5,334 nt of DNA. Source: Coriobacteriales bacterium. Lineage in GTDB: Bacteria > Actinomycetota > Coriobacteriia > Coriobacteriales > UBA8131. The stretch lies in the NCBI GenBank assembly GCA_031267175.1, contig JAIRZP010000151.1:1-5334 (forward strand), read 5' to 3'. The notes beneath the pieces were generated by a model, which was given only the letters and a program-made list of their open reading frames with translations, was not told where the DNA came from and made no database searches. This document shows positions 1-5,327 of this stretch, one piece after another. The position numbers and the translations under genes are program-made. Numbering within the stretch: the first letter of the stretch is position 1; each line of letters begins with the position of its first letter.

Positions 1-2
1 AG

Positions 3-320
3 ACCAGCTCCGCACTGCCCATCATGCAGCTTCTTGAAAGCCACGGCGATCTCATGGCCCTCTTTGAGGAGATAATGGAATCCGGCGGCCTGCATATCAA
101 GATCGGTTCTGAGAACAGAAACACTCAGTTCTACGAGTTCAGTTTGGTGGCCATGCAGTTTGACAGCAGCCACCTCAGCGGCATCCCGGTAAGCAGCCAA
201 CGAGGTACGCGCAGGCACCACGGAGTCGTTGCCCTCTTCGGGCCCACGCGCATGGATTATGAGTGGGCCATCAGCCTGATAAGCAAGCTTGTCTGGGACC
301 TCGAATGTCCCGGGCATTGA
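3..320 (+). CDS. hrcA: Heat-inducible transcription repressor HrcA, C-terminal part (5' end outside the window)
   Basis: HrcA represses chaperone operons by binding CIRCE operators. The frame is open to the left edge, so only the last 105 codons are visible; the ATG at 24 is an internal Met, not a start. Recognition rests on the family's C-terminal signature: a leucine-rich helix (MQLLESHGDLMALFEE), then LHIKIGSEN, matching the usual 'vrIGeEN', then EFSLVAMQF, then the diagnostic GPTRMDYEWAISLIS near the end. Between SLV and GPTRM there are about 30 residues, where most HrcA proteins known to me have about 18, so there is an insertion of roughly 12 residues rich in Ser, Arg and His. The DNA-binding winged helix would lie upstream of the window. 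The next gene is dnaJ, which supports the call, but grpE and dnaK, the usual followers, are absent here. No CIRCE operator was found in the window. Confidence 0.82.
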   Translation, partial: TSSALPIMQLLESHGDLMALFEEIMESGGLHIKIGSENRNTQFYEFSLVAMQFDSSHLSGIPVSSQRGTRRHHGVVALFGPTRMDYEWAISLISKLVWDLECPGH

Positions 321-340
321 CCGAAGTAACTCTACCCCGG

Positions 341-377
341 AAGAAACGGTAAGAAAGTCAAGAAAGTCAAGAAAGGA
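341..377 (+). repeat. 9-bp tandem repeat that ends in the dnaJ Shine-Dalgarno sequence
   Basis: Three consecutive 9-bp units lie at 351-359, 360-368 and 369-377. The first two are AAGAAAGTC and the third is AAGAAAGGA, whose AAGGA end is the only good ribosome binding site for dnaJ. A diverged partial unit (AAGAAAC) sits at 341-347. The array fills most of the 59-bp hrcA-dnaJ spacer. Slippage here could create or remove partial ribosome binding sites; that role is inference. Confidence 0.7.
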
Positions 378-379
378 CT

Positions 380-1507
380 GTGTTGTCAACCGATTATTAC
401 GAGATATTGGGCGTCTCACGAGACACGACCGACAGTGAGATTAAGAAGGCCTTCTACAAGAGGGCCCGTGAGCTCCATCCCGATGTCAATAAGGCCGTGG
501 ACGCCGAGGAGCGGTTCAAGGAACTCAACGAGGCCTATGATGTCCTGAGCGACTCCAACAAACGTGCCCAGTACGATCGTTTTGGCCGGGTCAGTGGCAA
601 TGGGGGCGGTGGCTATTCCTATGTGGATATTGGCGACCTGTTTGGCGGCGGCTTTGGCATGGGCGACATCTTCTCCACCTTCTTTGGAGGGTCTGCGGCC
701 AACAGAGCGGCCGTGCGCAAAGAGGGTCGCGACATGGGCGTGGGGCTCAGGCTCACCCTGGACGAAGTGGCCACCGGCGTTAAGAAGGAGAGAGTATACG
801 ACCGCCTGGCACCCTGCGAGACTTGCGGCGGCACCGGACTCGGCGAGGGTGGCAGCTTTGTGCAATGTGAGCACTGCCACGGCAGCGGGCGTGTTGTGAC
901 CGTGCAGCATACCTTCCTCGGAGACATGCAGACCCAGGCCGTGTGTGAGGTCTGCGGCGGCTCAGGCAAGACCATCGACATTCCCTGCCCCGACTGCGAG
1001 GGCCAGGGGAGGATGCCGGACCGTCAGCATATCTCGATAGACGTGCCCCACGGCATCCGCGACGGGCAGCAACTGCGCCTGAAAGGCTACGGCGAGGCAG
1101 GCATACACGGTGCCGCCGCCGGCGATCTCATCGTAACGGTGCGGGTAGACCAGCACGCACGCCTCAAACGCGAGGGCGACAACCTGCACACGCGCGTTGA
1201 CATCTCCATAACCCAGGCGGCCCTGGGTGCCACGCTCTACATCGACGGCATCCTGCCTGCGGAAAAGGTGGAGGTACGCATATCCTCCGGCTGCCAGAAC
1301 GACCAGATGGTCCGGGTGCGCAACAAAGGGCTGCCGGTGTTCAAGAAGGAGAGTCGGGGCGACCTCTTCGTACATGTGACCGTCATCGTGCCGCGTTCTC
1401 TCACCAAGCGCCAGCAGGAACTGCTGGAAGAGCTGGCCGGGGAGTTCGGCGACGATGTCGCCAGCAAAAAGACCGTCTCGCAGCGCATCAAAGAAGTGCT
1501 TTCCTAG
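380..1507 (+). CDS. dnaJ: Chaperone protein DnaJ (Hsp40), type I, full length
   Basis: DnaJ is the cytosolic co-chaperone that delivers substrates to DnaK and stimulates its ATPase. All type I domains are present in 375 residues, the normal length. The J domain (about 5-70) carries the HPD motif at 33-35. A Gly/Phe-rich linker spans about 74-105. The zinc domain has four CxxCxGxG motifs starting at Cys146, Cys163, Cys189 and Cys203, all intact. The C-terminal substrate-binding and dimerisation domains follow, ending in a TVSQRIKEVL helix. The GTG at 380 is only 2 nt from the end of AAGGA (373-377). The TTG at 383 is 5 nt away and gives the family-like N-terminus MSTDYYEILGV, so the true start may be 383. 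hrcA ends 59 bp upstream, and the two may be cotranscribed. I saw no recognisable CIRCE element in the spacer. Confidence 0.97.
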   Translation: MLSTDYYEILGVSRDTTDSEIKKAFYKRARELHPDVNKAVDAEERFKELNEAYDVLSDSNKRAQYDRFGRVSGNGGGGYSYVDIGDLFGGGFGMGDIFSTFFGGSAANRAAVRKEGRDMGVGLRLTLDEVATGVKKERVYDRLAPCETCGGTGLGEGGSFVQCEHCHGSGRVVTVQHTFLGDMQTQAVCEVCGGSGKTIDIPCPDCEGQGRMPDRQHISIDVPHGIRDGQQLRLKGYGEAGIHGAAAGDLIVTVRVDQHARLKREGDNLHTRVDISITQAALGATLYIDGILPAEKVEVRISSGCQNDQMVRVRNKGLPVFKKESRGDLFVHVTVIVPRSLTKRQQELLEELAGEFGDDVASKKTVSQRIKEVLS

Positions 1508-1528
1508 AAGATATGACACCTGGACGCC

Positions 1529-1681
1529 ATGAGTTATCACCGTCAGGTGGCCCCCACCTTCCACATCATCCACCTCGGTTGCAAGGTCAAATCCCCCCTT
1601 GTCATTCCGAGCGGAGCGAAGCGGAGTCGAGGAACCTTTGAGTGCGTCAGCACTCAATTGCATCAAGGGCAACAGCGGTAG
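1529..1681 (+). pseudogene. Truncated duplicate of the mtaB 5' end, running into inserted repeat DNA
   Basis: An open frame from ATG 1529 (or GTG 1547) encodes MSYHRQ followed by VAPTFHIIHLGCKV. This is the MtaB N-terminus including its first cluster cysteine. At 1591 the match to mtaB stops and the frame continues through repeat DNA to TAG at 1679-1681, giving 50 codons in all. Positions 1548-1590 are identical to 1704-1746 in the intact gene. GGA at 1522-1524, 4 nt before ATG 1529, could be a weak ribosome binding site. The likely history is that this was the original mtaB start, and that the insertion separated it from the rest of the gene while a second copy of the start restored the frame. 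It may now be dead, or may be translated as a short upstream peptide ending 21 nt before mtaB. The duplication is certain in this sequence; the history is inferred. Confidence 0.75.
1548..1590 (+). repeat. 43-bp direct repeat, copy A
   Basis: This stretch is identical base for base to 1704-1746, with an offset of 156 bp. The match begins at the second base of the start codons (GTG at 1547 here, ATG at 1703 in copy B) and covers the first 14 codons of mtaB after the start. Neither flank continues the match. Confidence 0.97.
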
Positions 1682-1702
1682 CAGGAGAGTCTGAAGCGAA
1701 CA
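1591..1702 (+). mobile_element. Short palindromic intergenic repeat (MITE-like, no transposase) inserted at the mtaB start
   Basis: About 112 bp separate the two 43-bp direct repeats. The segment contains CCCTTG at 1596-1601 and its inverted copy CAAGGG at 1664-1669. Positions 1601-1634 hold a GC-rich motif (GAGCGGAGCGAAGCGGAGTC at 1609-1628) that I recognise as a common dispersed bacterial intergenic repeat, which often reads SERSEAESRNL when translated. A perfect 8-bp hairpin, TTGAGTGC / GCACTCAA with a GTCA loop, lies at 1638-1657. The 3' part carries AGGAG at 1683-1687, which may serve mtaB. There is no coding capacity for mobility proteins, so any movement would need help from elsewhere. 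The exact boundaries and the family are inferred from memory of the motif, not from a search. Confidence 0.6.
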
Positions 1703-2977
1703 ATGGCCCCCACCTTCCACATCATCCACCTCGGTTGCAAGGTCAACAAGGTTGAGGCCGATACCATGGCCGCCCGCTTGCTGGCCGCGGGAGCAACCCG
1801 GACTGCACCGGAAGATGCCTCGGTCGTCCTCGTCAATACCTGCACCGTCACAGCCGAGGCAGATGCCAAGTCGCGCAAGGCGGCGCACCACGCGGCGCGG
1901 GAAGCGCCCCATGCCAAGGTTATCGTCTGCGGCTGTGGAGCCGTGACAAATGCGCGGCAGTTTGAGTCAGACCTTGAAGGCCTCTATCAGGGATGGCCTG
2001 GAAGAGGCATGCCGCGCATCGAGGTAATCCCCCAGAAAGATGCCGCGCTTGCAAGAGCGGGCGAACTCCTGGGCCTTACTCTTTCCCGCGATACGGCTGC
2101 AACCCTCGTGCGGGTAGGGGAGGGCTTCAACGCCCGCGTGCCCATAAAGGTGCAGGACGGCTGCGACCATGCCTGTAGCTACTGTATCGTGCCTCTGGCA
2201 CGCGGCCGCGCGCAATCCCTGCCGCTCGCACAGGCCTTGGAGCAGATAGCAGCCCATGCTCAGGCCGGGGCGAGCGAAGTCATACTCACCGGTATCGATC
2301 TGGGCAGCTATCAGGACGGAGCATACGGTCTGGAACATCTGCTCAGCAGGGCCCTGGAAGCGGCAGACGGGTTCAGGCTCCGACTCTCCTCCATCGAGCT
2401 GCCGAGCATAACCGACGGGCTCATCCAGCTCATCGCCGCTTCTGAGGGACGAGTCTGCGCCCACCTCCACATTCCCCTGCAATCCGGCTCCGACCCTGTG
2501 CTCAGGGCCATGGGACGCCGCTATGACGTAGCGACCTACCGGGAGAGGATAGCGGCCATCAAAGAGGCGCTGCCGCGGATAGCCCTTGCCACAGATGTCA
2601 TCGTGGGATTTCCGGACGAGACCGATAAGGATTTTGAGCGGACCTTGCTGCTGTGCCGGGAACTGGGCTTCTTTCGCATCCATATATTCCCTTACTCAAG
2701 ACGCCCGGGCACGTCGGCAGCGAAGCTTCTGCGCCAGATACCGCCCGAGCTGAAGACGGAAAGGGCCAACACGCTCCGGGCATTGGCCGTGCAACTCAAG
2801 CGGGAGGATGTCCTCCGTCGTGTCGGTACGAGGGAGGCCGTGGTCTATGAGCGCCCGCATCAGGGGCGTTCGGAGAGTGATTATCCCGTACAGCTTGCCC
2901 AGGACACTCGGCACGGCGATTTGGTTACAATGGAGATAACCGGTTACGAACACGGAATGCTCACCGTCTCCGAGTGA
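1703..2977 (+). CDS. mtaB: tRNA (N6-L-threonylcarbamoyladenosine(37)-C(2))-methylthiotransferase MtaB
   Basis: MtaB is a radical-SAM methylthiotransferase that converts t6A37 to ms2t6A37 in tRNAs reading ANN codons. The 424 residues show the family order. The N-terminal UPF0004 domain has cluster cysteines at Cys12 (HLGCKVN), Cys47 (VNTCTVT) and probably Cys78 (VCGCGAV). The radical-SAM CxxxCxxC is at Cys154, Cys158 and Cys161 (QDGCDHACSYC). Core motifs follow: ILTGIDLGSY, HLHIPLQSGSD, GRRYDVATY, VIVGFPDET and FPYSRRPGT. A TRAM-like RNA-binding tail comes after about residue 370. The CKVN form and the match to the B. subtilis yqeV position beside dnaJ favour MtaB over MiaB or RimO. The ATG at 1703 lies in the second copy of a 43-bp repeat; AGGAG at 1683-1687 is 15 nt away, longer than ideal. 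prmA and rsmE, often found between dnaJ and mtaB, are absent. Confidence 0.93.
   Translation: MAPTFHIIHLGCKVNKVEADTMAARLLAAGATRTAPEDASVVLVNTCTVTAEADAKSRKAAHHAAREAPHAKVIVCGCGAVTNARQFESDLEGLYQGWPGRGMPRIEVIPQKDAALARAGELLGLTLSRDTAATLVRVGEGFNARVPIKVQDGCDHACSYCIVPLARGRAQSLPLAQALEQIAAHAQAGASEVILTGIDLGSYQDGAYGLEHLLSRALEAADGFRLRLSSIELPSITDGLIQLIAASEGRVCAHLHIPLQSGSDPVLRAMGRRYDVATYRERIAAIKEALPRIALATDVIVGFPDETDKDFERTLLLCRELGFFRIHIFPYSRRPGTSAAKLLRQIPPELKTERANTLRALAVQLKREDVLRRVGTREAVVYERPHQGRSESDYPVQLAQDTRHGDLVTMEITGYEHGMLTVSE
1704..1746 (+). repeat. 43-bp direct repeat, copy B (inside mtaB)
   Basis: This is the partner of 1548-1590. It encodes mtaB residues 2-14 and part of codon 15; divergence begins at 1747, where the gene continues with AAC AAG while copy A enters the inserted repeat. 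Because it contains the invariant MtaB motif HLGCKVN, this copy, and not the upstream one, supplies the working N-terminus. Confidence 0.97.
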
Positions 2978-3004
2978 GAGGAGCCTTGGTGCCAGAGGCA
3001 CAAG

Positions 3005-3057
3005 CAGCACCGCATGCCAGAGTTAACCCACTCGCAGAGTCCGCTTCGCGGGTGCTG
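3005..3057 (+). other. Imperfect inverted repeat in the mtaB-ybeY spacer
   Basis: CAGCACCGC (3005-3013) can pair with GCGGGTGCTG (3048-3057) as a 9-bp stem with one bulged base, enclosing 34 nt. A smaller hairpin, GTGCC-AGA-GGCAC, sits just upstream at 2989-3001. Neither is followed by a T-run, so a rho-independent terminator is not supported. It could be an RNA processing or folding element, or chance. Confidence 0.25.
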
Positions 3058-3107
3058 TGCCTGAGTCAAGCCACCAGCCCGTCCTGCAAACAGGGCCCGG
3101 GGCTTGC

Positions 3108-3533
3108 ATGCTGATTCTCGTTGACAATCGCAGTGGTGAGGAACTGCCGGAGGCCGCCTATCAGGCCCTGGCCGAGTTCGTGCTCACCTCGGAAGGGGCC
3201 GCTGAAGAAAGTGAGCTGTCGGTGTCCCTGATAGATGTCCGGGAGATGCATGCGCTCAACCTGGCCTATCGGGGTATTGACGCTCCCACAGACGTGCTGG
3301 CCTTTGAGAACGACTGGCCGCTGCTCGGCGACGTGATAATCTGCCCGGAAGTGGCGCGGGAGCACGCGCGGGACTTTTCCTCAGACTTTGCCTCGGAGAT
3401 GGAACTCATGCTCACGCACGGCATCCTTCATCTCTGCGGCTACGACCACGAGAGCGATGCCTCAGCGGAAGCCATGGAGGCACGGGAGGCCGAGCTGCTC
3501 CAGACCTGGAAAACGCACAAGGAGATGCTATGA
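3108..3533 (+). CDS. ybeY: Endoribonuclease YbeY (16S rRNA maturation factor)
   Basis: YbeY is a zinc-dependent RNase acting in 16S rRNA 3'-end maturation and 70S ribosome quality control. The signature HGILHLCGYDH provides the three zinc-binding histidines (His104, His108 and His114 from this start). Upstream it has the family motif LAYRGIDAPTDVLAF. The start is ATG 3108 because the protein then begins MLILVDNRSG, like the family, and is 141 residues long. GGGG at 3099-3102 is a weak ribosome binding site at 5 nt. A GTG at 3057 would add 17 residues with no family match. The 3' end overlaps dgkA by 4 bp (ATGA), and era follows, which fits a ribosome-assembly unit. mtaB ends 130 bp upstream, so an independent promoter is possible but I could not identify one. 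Confidence 0.93.
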   Translation: MLILVDNRSGEELPEAAYQALAEFVLTSEGAAEESELSVSLIDVREMHALNLAYRGIDAPTDVLAFENDWPLLGDVIICPEVAREHARDFSSDFASEMELMLTHGILHLCGYDHESDASAEAMEAREAELLQTWKTHKEML

Positions 3534-3910
3534 GTGCCGTGCGGAGCGCAGAGGGCCTGGCCGCCGCTTTCAAGCACGCCCTCTCCGGCATTGCCCACAT
3601 CATCCGGCATGAACGGAATATCAAAATCGAGTTAGCGTTTGCCGCGCTGGCCCTCATCGCCTCGGTGCTTCTGCGGTTGGAGCCTCTGGAATGGGCAGCG
3701 GTCATCATCCTGATAGCGCTGGTTCTGGCGCTGGAACTCGCCAACTCTGCCCTCGAGAGCCTCACCGACCTGGCGAGCCCTGACCAGCATCCCCTGGCAA
3801 AGCGGGCAAAGGACGCCATGGCCGGTGCCGTGCTCGTTGCGGCCGTGGGTGCAGTCGCCGCCGGGCTCGTCATCTTCGTATCGGCCGCCCTGAGACTCGG
3901 GGGTGCCTGA
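3530..3910 (+). CDS. dgkA: Diacylglycerol kinase / undecaprenol kinase family, integral membrane protein
   Basis: This small membrane kinase of 126 residues belongs to the prokaryotic DgkA family. In Gram-positive bacteria members phosphorylate undecaprenol; in E. coli the substrate is diacylglycerol. Sequence alone does not settle the substrate here. Three hydrophobic segments lie at about 34-50, 55-71 and 97-121, the usual topology with an amphipathic N-terminal helix. The active-site motif is E69-L-A-N72-S-A-L-E76, followed by D80 and K94-D95; Glu28 in the first part (RHERN) completes the metal and catalytic set known from the family. AAGGAG at 3519-3524, inside the end of ybeY, is 5 nt from the ATG. 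The start overlaps ybeY (ATGA) and the stop overlaps era (TGATG), so the three genes are probably translationally coupled. Confidence 0.92.
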   Translation: MSAVRSAEGLAAAFKHALSGIAHIIRHERNIKIELAFAALALIASVLLRLEPLEWAAVIILIALVLALELANSALESLTDLASPDQHPLAKRAKDAMAGAVLVAAVGAVAAGLVIFVSAALRLGGA

Positions 3911-4890
3911 TGGAGGAGACTGTGCCCGGGCCTGTGCCAGAAACAGCGCGGGAGCCCCTGCCAAAAGCTGCCGTCGAGCCCAAGCGTGAGACTGTGCCGG
4001 ATGATTTCAAAAGCGGATTCGTAGCGTTGGTAGGCCGTCCTAACGCTGGCAAGTCCACGCTGATAAACGCGGTGCTGGGACGCAAGCTCGCCATTACCTC
4101 GAATACGCCGCAGACCACCCGCCATCGCTTTCGCGCTATCCTCACAACGCAGGCGGCCCAACTCATCCTCGTAGACACACCAGGGCTGCACAAACCGCTC
4201 GATGCCCTCGGGGAGGAACTCAATCGCTCCGCGCTCAAGGCATTGGAGGATGTGGACGCGGTTGCCTTTCTGCTCGATGCCACGCAGCGCTTTGGCAGGG
4301 GGGATGCCTGGGTCCTGGAGCAGGTGAAGCGGACGCAGGCAACGACCCTTCTCGTCATCACCAAGGCCGCGCTCGCTACGTCCGAGCAGCTTGATGCCCA
4401 GATACAGGCCGCCGAAGCGGCCTACCGGTTTGCCGACACCATCGTTACGAGTGCGCTCGAAGGCAGGGGTGTCGAGGACTTCGTTGCCACCTGCGTGGGC
4501 CTGCTTCCTCGGGGCCCTGCCTGGTTCCCACCCGATGCCACATCCGACCAGCCGCTTGAAGTCCTCGTGGCCGAGTTCGTGCGCGAGAAGGTCCTCGCTT
4601 CGACCTTTGACGAGCTGCCCCACGCGGTAGGCGTGGCGGTTGAGGACATCGCCTACGACGCCAAACGCAACCACTACCGCATTGCAGCGATTATCTACGT
4701 CGAGCGGGAGAGCCAGAAGGGGATGTTGGTAGGTAAGGGCGGTTCCAAGATAAAGGCAATCGGCAGCGCGGCGCGGGTGGATCTGGAGCAGCTCCTGGGG
4801 GCGAGCCTCTATCTTGACCTGCGCGTCAAGCTGCGAAAAAACTGGCGCCGCGATGCTCATCAGATAAAACGCTTTGGGTATGGGGAATGA
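3910..4890 (+). CDS. era: GTPase Era, 30S ribosome assembly factor (variant G4 motif)
   Basis: Era binds the 3' end of 16S rRNA and checks 30S assembly. The 326 residues contain G1 GRPNAGKST (42-50), switch I PQTTR (67-71), G3 DTPG (89-92) and G5 SALEGRG (181-187). A KH domain with the GKGG loop (275-278) follows, and the protein ends with the usual LRVKLRKNWRRD...GYGE tail. G4, normally N/TKxD, reads TKAA at 151-154 (codons 4360-4371), so the guanine-recognising Asp appears to be Ala. Residues 1-32 are a Pro/Glu-rich extension absent from typical Era. GTG 3922 is an alternative start in the same frame, with GGAGG at 3912-3916 5 nt upstream; it would shorten the protein by only 4 residues. 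The ATG at 3910 overlaps the dgkA stop. Family identity is secure; the altered G4 may be real or a sequence error. Confidence 0.95.
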   Translation: MEETVPGPVPETAREPLPKAAVEPKRETVPDDFKSGFVALVGRPNAGKSTLINAVLGRKLAITSNTPQTTRHRFRAILTTQAAQLILVDTPGLHKPLDALGEELNRSALKALEDVDAVAFLLDATQRFGRGDAWVLEQVKRTQATTLLVITKAALATSEQLDAQIQAAEAAYRFADTIVTSALEGRGVEDFVATCVGLLPRGPAWFPPDATSDQPLEVLVAEFVREKVLASTFDELPHAVGVAVEDIAYDAKRNHYRIAAIIYVERESQKGMLVGKGGSKIKAIGSAARVDLEQLLGASLYLDLRVKLRKNWRRDAHQIKRFGYGE

Positions 4891-4900
4891 CTCGGGCGAG

Positions 4901-4922
4901 GTCTGGACCGCTGGTCACAGAC
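4901..4922 (+). terminator. Hairpin after era, weak terminator candidate
   Basis: GTCTG-GACC (4901-4909) pairs with GGTC-A-CAGAC (4913-4922): nine base pairs, a 3-nt loop and one bulged A, starting 10 nt after the era stop. No U-run follows, so intrinsic termination would be inefficient. Its place between era and a new promoter fits an operon end. Confidence 0.4.
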
Positions 4923-4929
4923 TGCCGAT

Positions 4930-4958
4930 TTGACAACTGCCCGTCTATGGTTCATCAT
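4930..4958 (+). promoter_or_regulatory. Candidate sigma-70-type promoter for the T-box leader
   Basis: A perfect -35 hexamer TTGACA (4930-4935) is followed, after exactly 17 bp, by CATCAT (4953-4958), which matches 4 of 6 bases of TATAAT. Transcription would begin near 4965, about 300 nt before the T-box motif, which suits a full T-box leader. The -10 match is modest. Confidence 0.5.
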
Positions 4959-5246
4959 TACGCAAAACGCTGTGACGGAGAGAAGGATGTCACCAGCTGG
5001 TTCGTTCCCCGGATGCCCGCTGTATGAGGGTCTTGTCTGAGGAACACGAGAGAGTCCGTGGTTGCTGCAAACGGATACCGGCCTGGCATGTATATACCCT
5101 CCCGAGCGGACTTTCTTAAAGCGGCTGGGACCTGAGTTGTGCACGTTACGCATTTTTGCCCAGGCTAGCACGCAAGTAGGGAAGTACGGGCACTCCCGTT
5201 ACAGAGTACTGGATTACGCCAGACCACCGGCCTGATCCTAAGAGAG

Positions 5247-5261
5247 GCGACATCCTGTCGC
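5247..5261 (+). other. Accessory hairpin of the T-box leader
   Basis: GCGACA (5247-5252) and UGUCGC (5256-5261) form a perfect 6-bp stem with a 3-nt loop, directly before the T-box motif. It lies where a linker or pre-antisequestor helix may be found in T-box leaders; its role here is not known. Confidence 0.6.
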
Positions 5262-5302
5262 AACCGGGGTGGTACCGCGGAATCTCCTTGAGCTTTCGTC
5301 CC

Positions 5303-5321
5303 CGGGCATAGCATATGCCCG
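5303..5321 (+). other. Hairpin directly upstream of the regulated gene's ribosome binding site
   Basis: CGGGCATA (5303-5310) and TATGCCCG (5314-5321) form a perfect 8-bp stem with a GCA loop. The stem abuts AGGAGG. It brings UCUCCUU (5283-5289) close to the ribosome binding site, consistent with a translational sequestor and not a transcription terminator, as no T-run follows. Confidence 0.65.
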
Positions 5322-5327
5322 AGGAGG
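5322..5327 (+). promoter_or_regulatory. Strong Shine-Dalgarno of the T-box-regulated gene
   Basis: AGGAGG lies 7 nt before the window edge, so a start codon is expected at or just after 5335. It is the likely target of sequestration by UCUCCUU at 5283-5289. Confidence 0.75.

Noticed and set aside
24..320. A 98-residue stand-alone small protein starting at ATG 24
   Set aside because: The same frame is open to the window edge, and the sequence matches the HrcA C-terminus, so this is a partial gene and not a complete small one.
1513..1641. Short frame from ATG 1513 whose end reads CHSERSEAESRNL
   Set aside because: The peptide is the translation of the dispersed repeat in one frame, a known source of spurious hypothetical proteins. 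It has no good ribosome binding site and its first part is mtaB read out of frame.
1638..1657. Inverted repeat with GAGTGC and GCACTC, resembling CIRCE half-sites next to a heat-shock gene
   Set aside because: CIRCE has the order GCACTC, a 9-nt spacer, then GAGTGC. Here the halves are in the opposite order with a 4-nt loop, so this is a hairpin in the inserted repeat and not an HrcA operator.
962..1912. 316-codon minus-strand open frame across dnaJ and mtaB
   Set aside because: It is antisense to dnaJ and to the start of mtaB, and its internal repeated peptide (DLATEVDDVEGGGH) is only the reverse reading of the 43-bp direct repeat.
3057..3107. Longer YbeY beginning at GTG 3057
   Set aside because: The extra 17 residues have no family counterpart, whereas ATG 3108 gives the typical MLILVDNR start with a possible ribosome binding site 5 nt upstream.
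3412..4860. Long 482-codon open frame on the minus strand
   Set aside because: It lies antisense to the end of ybeY, dgkA and era, which are all secure. GC-rich codon bias makes long antisense frames common, and the translation shows no family motif.
4860..5171. Minus-strand open frame of 103 codons over the T-box leader
   Set aside because: The plus-strand RNA elements here are well matched to the T-box family; the minus frame has no recognisable motif or ribosome binding site.
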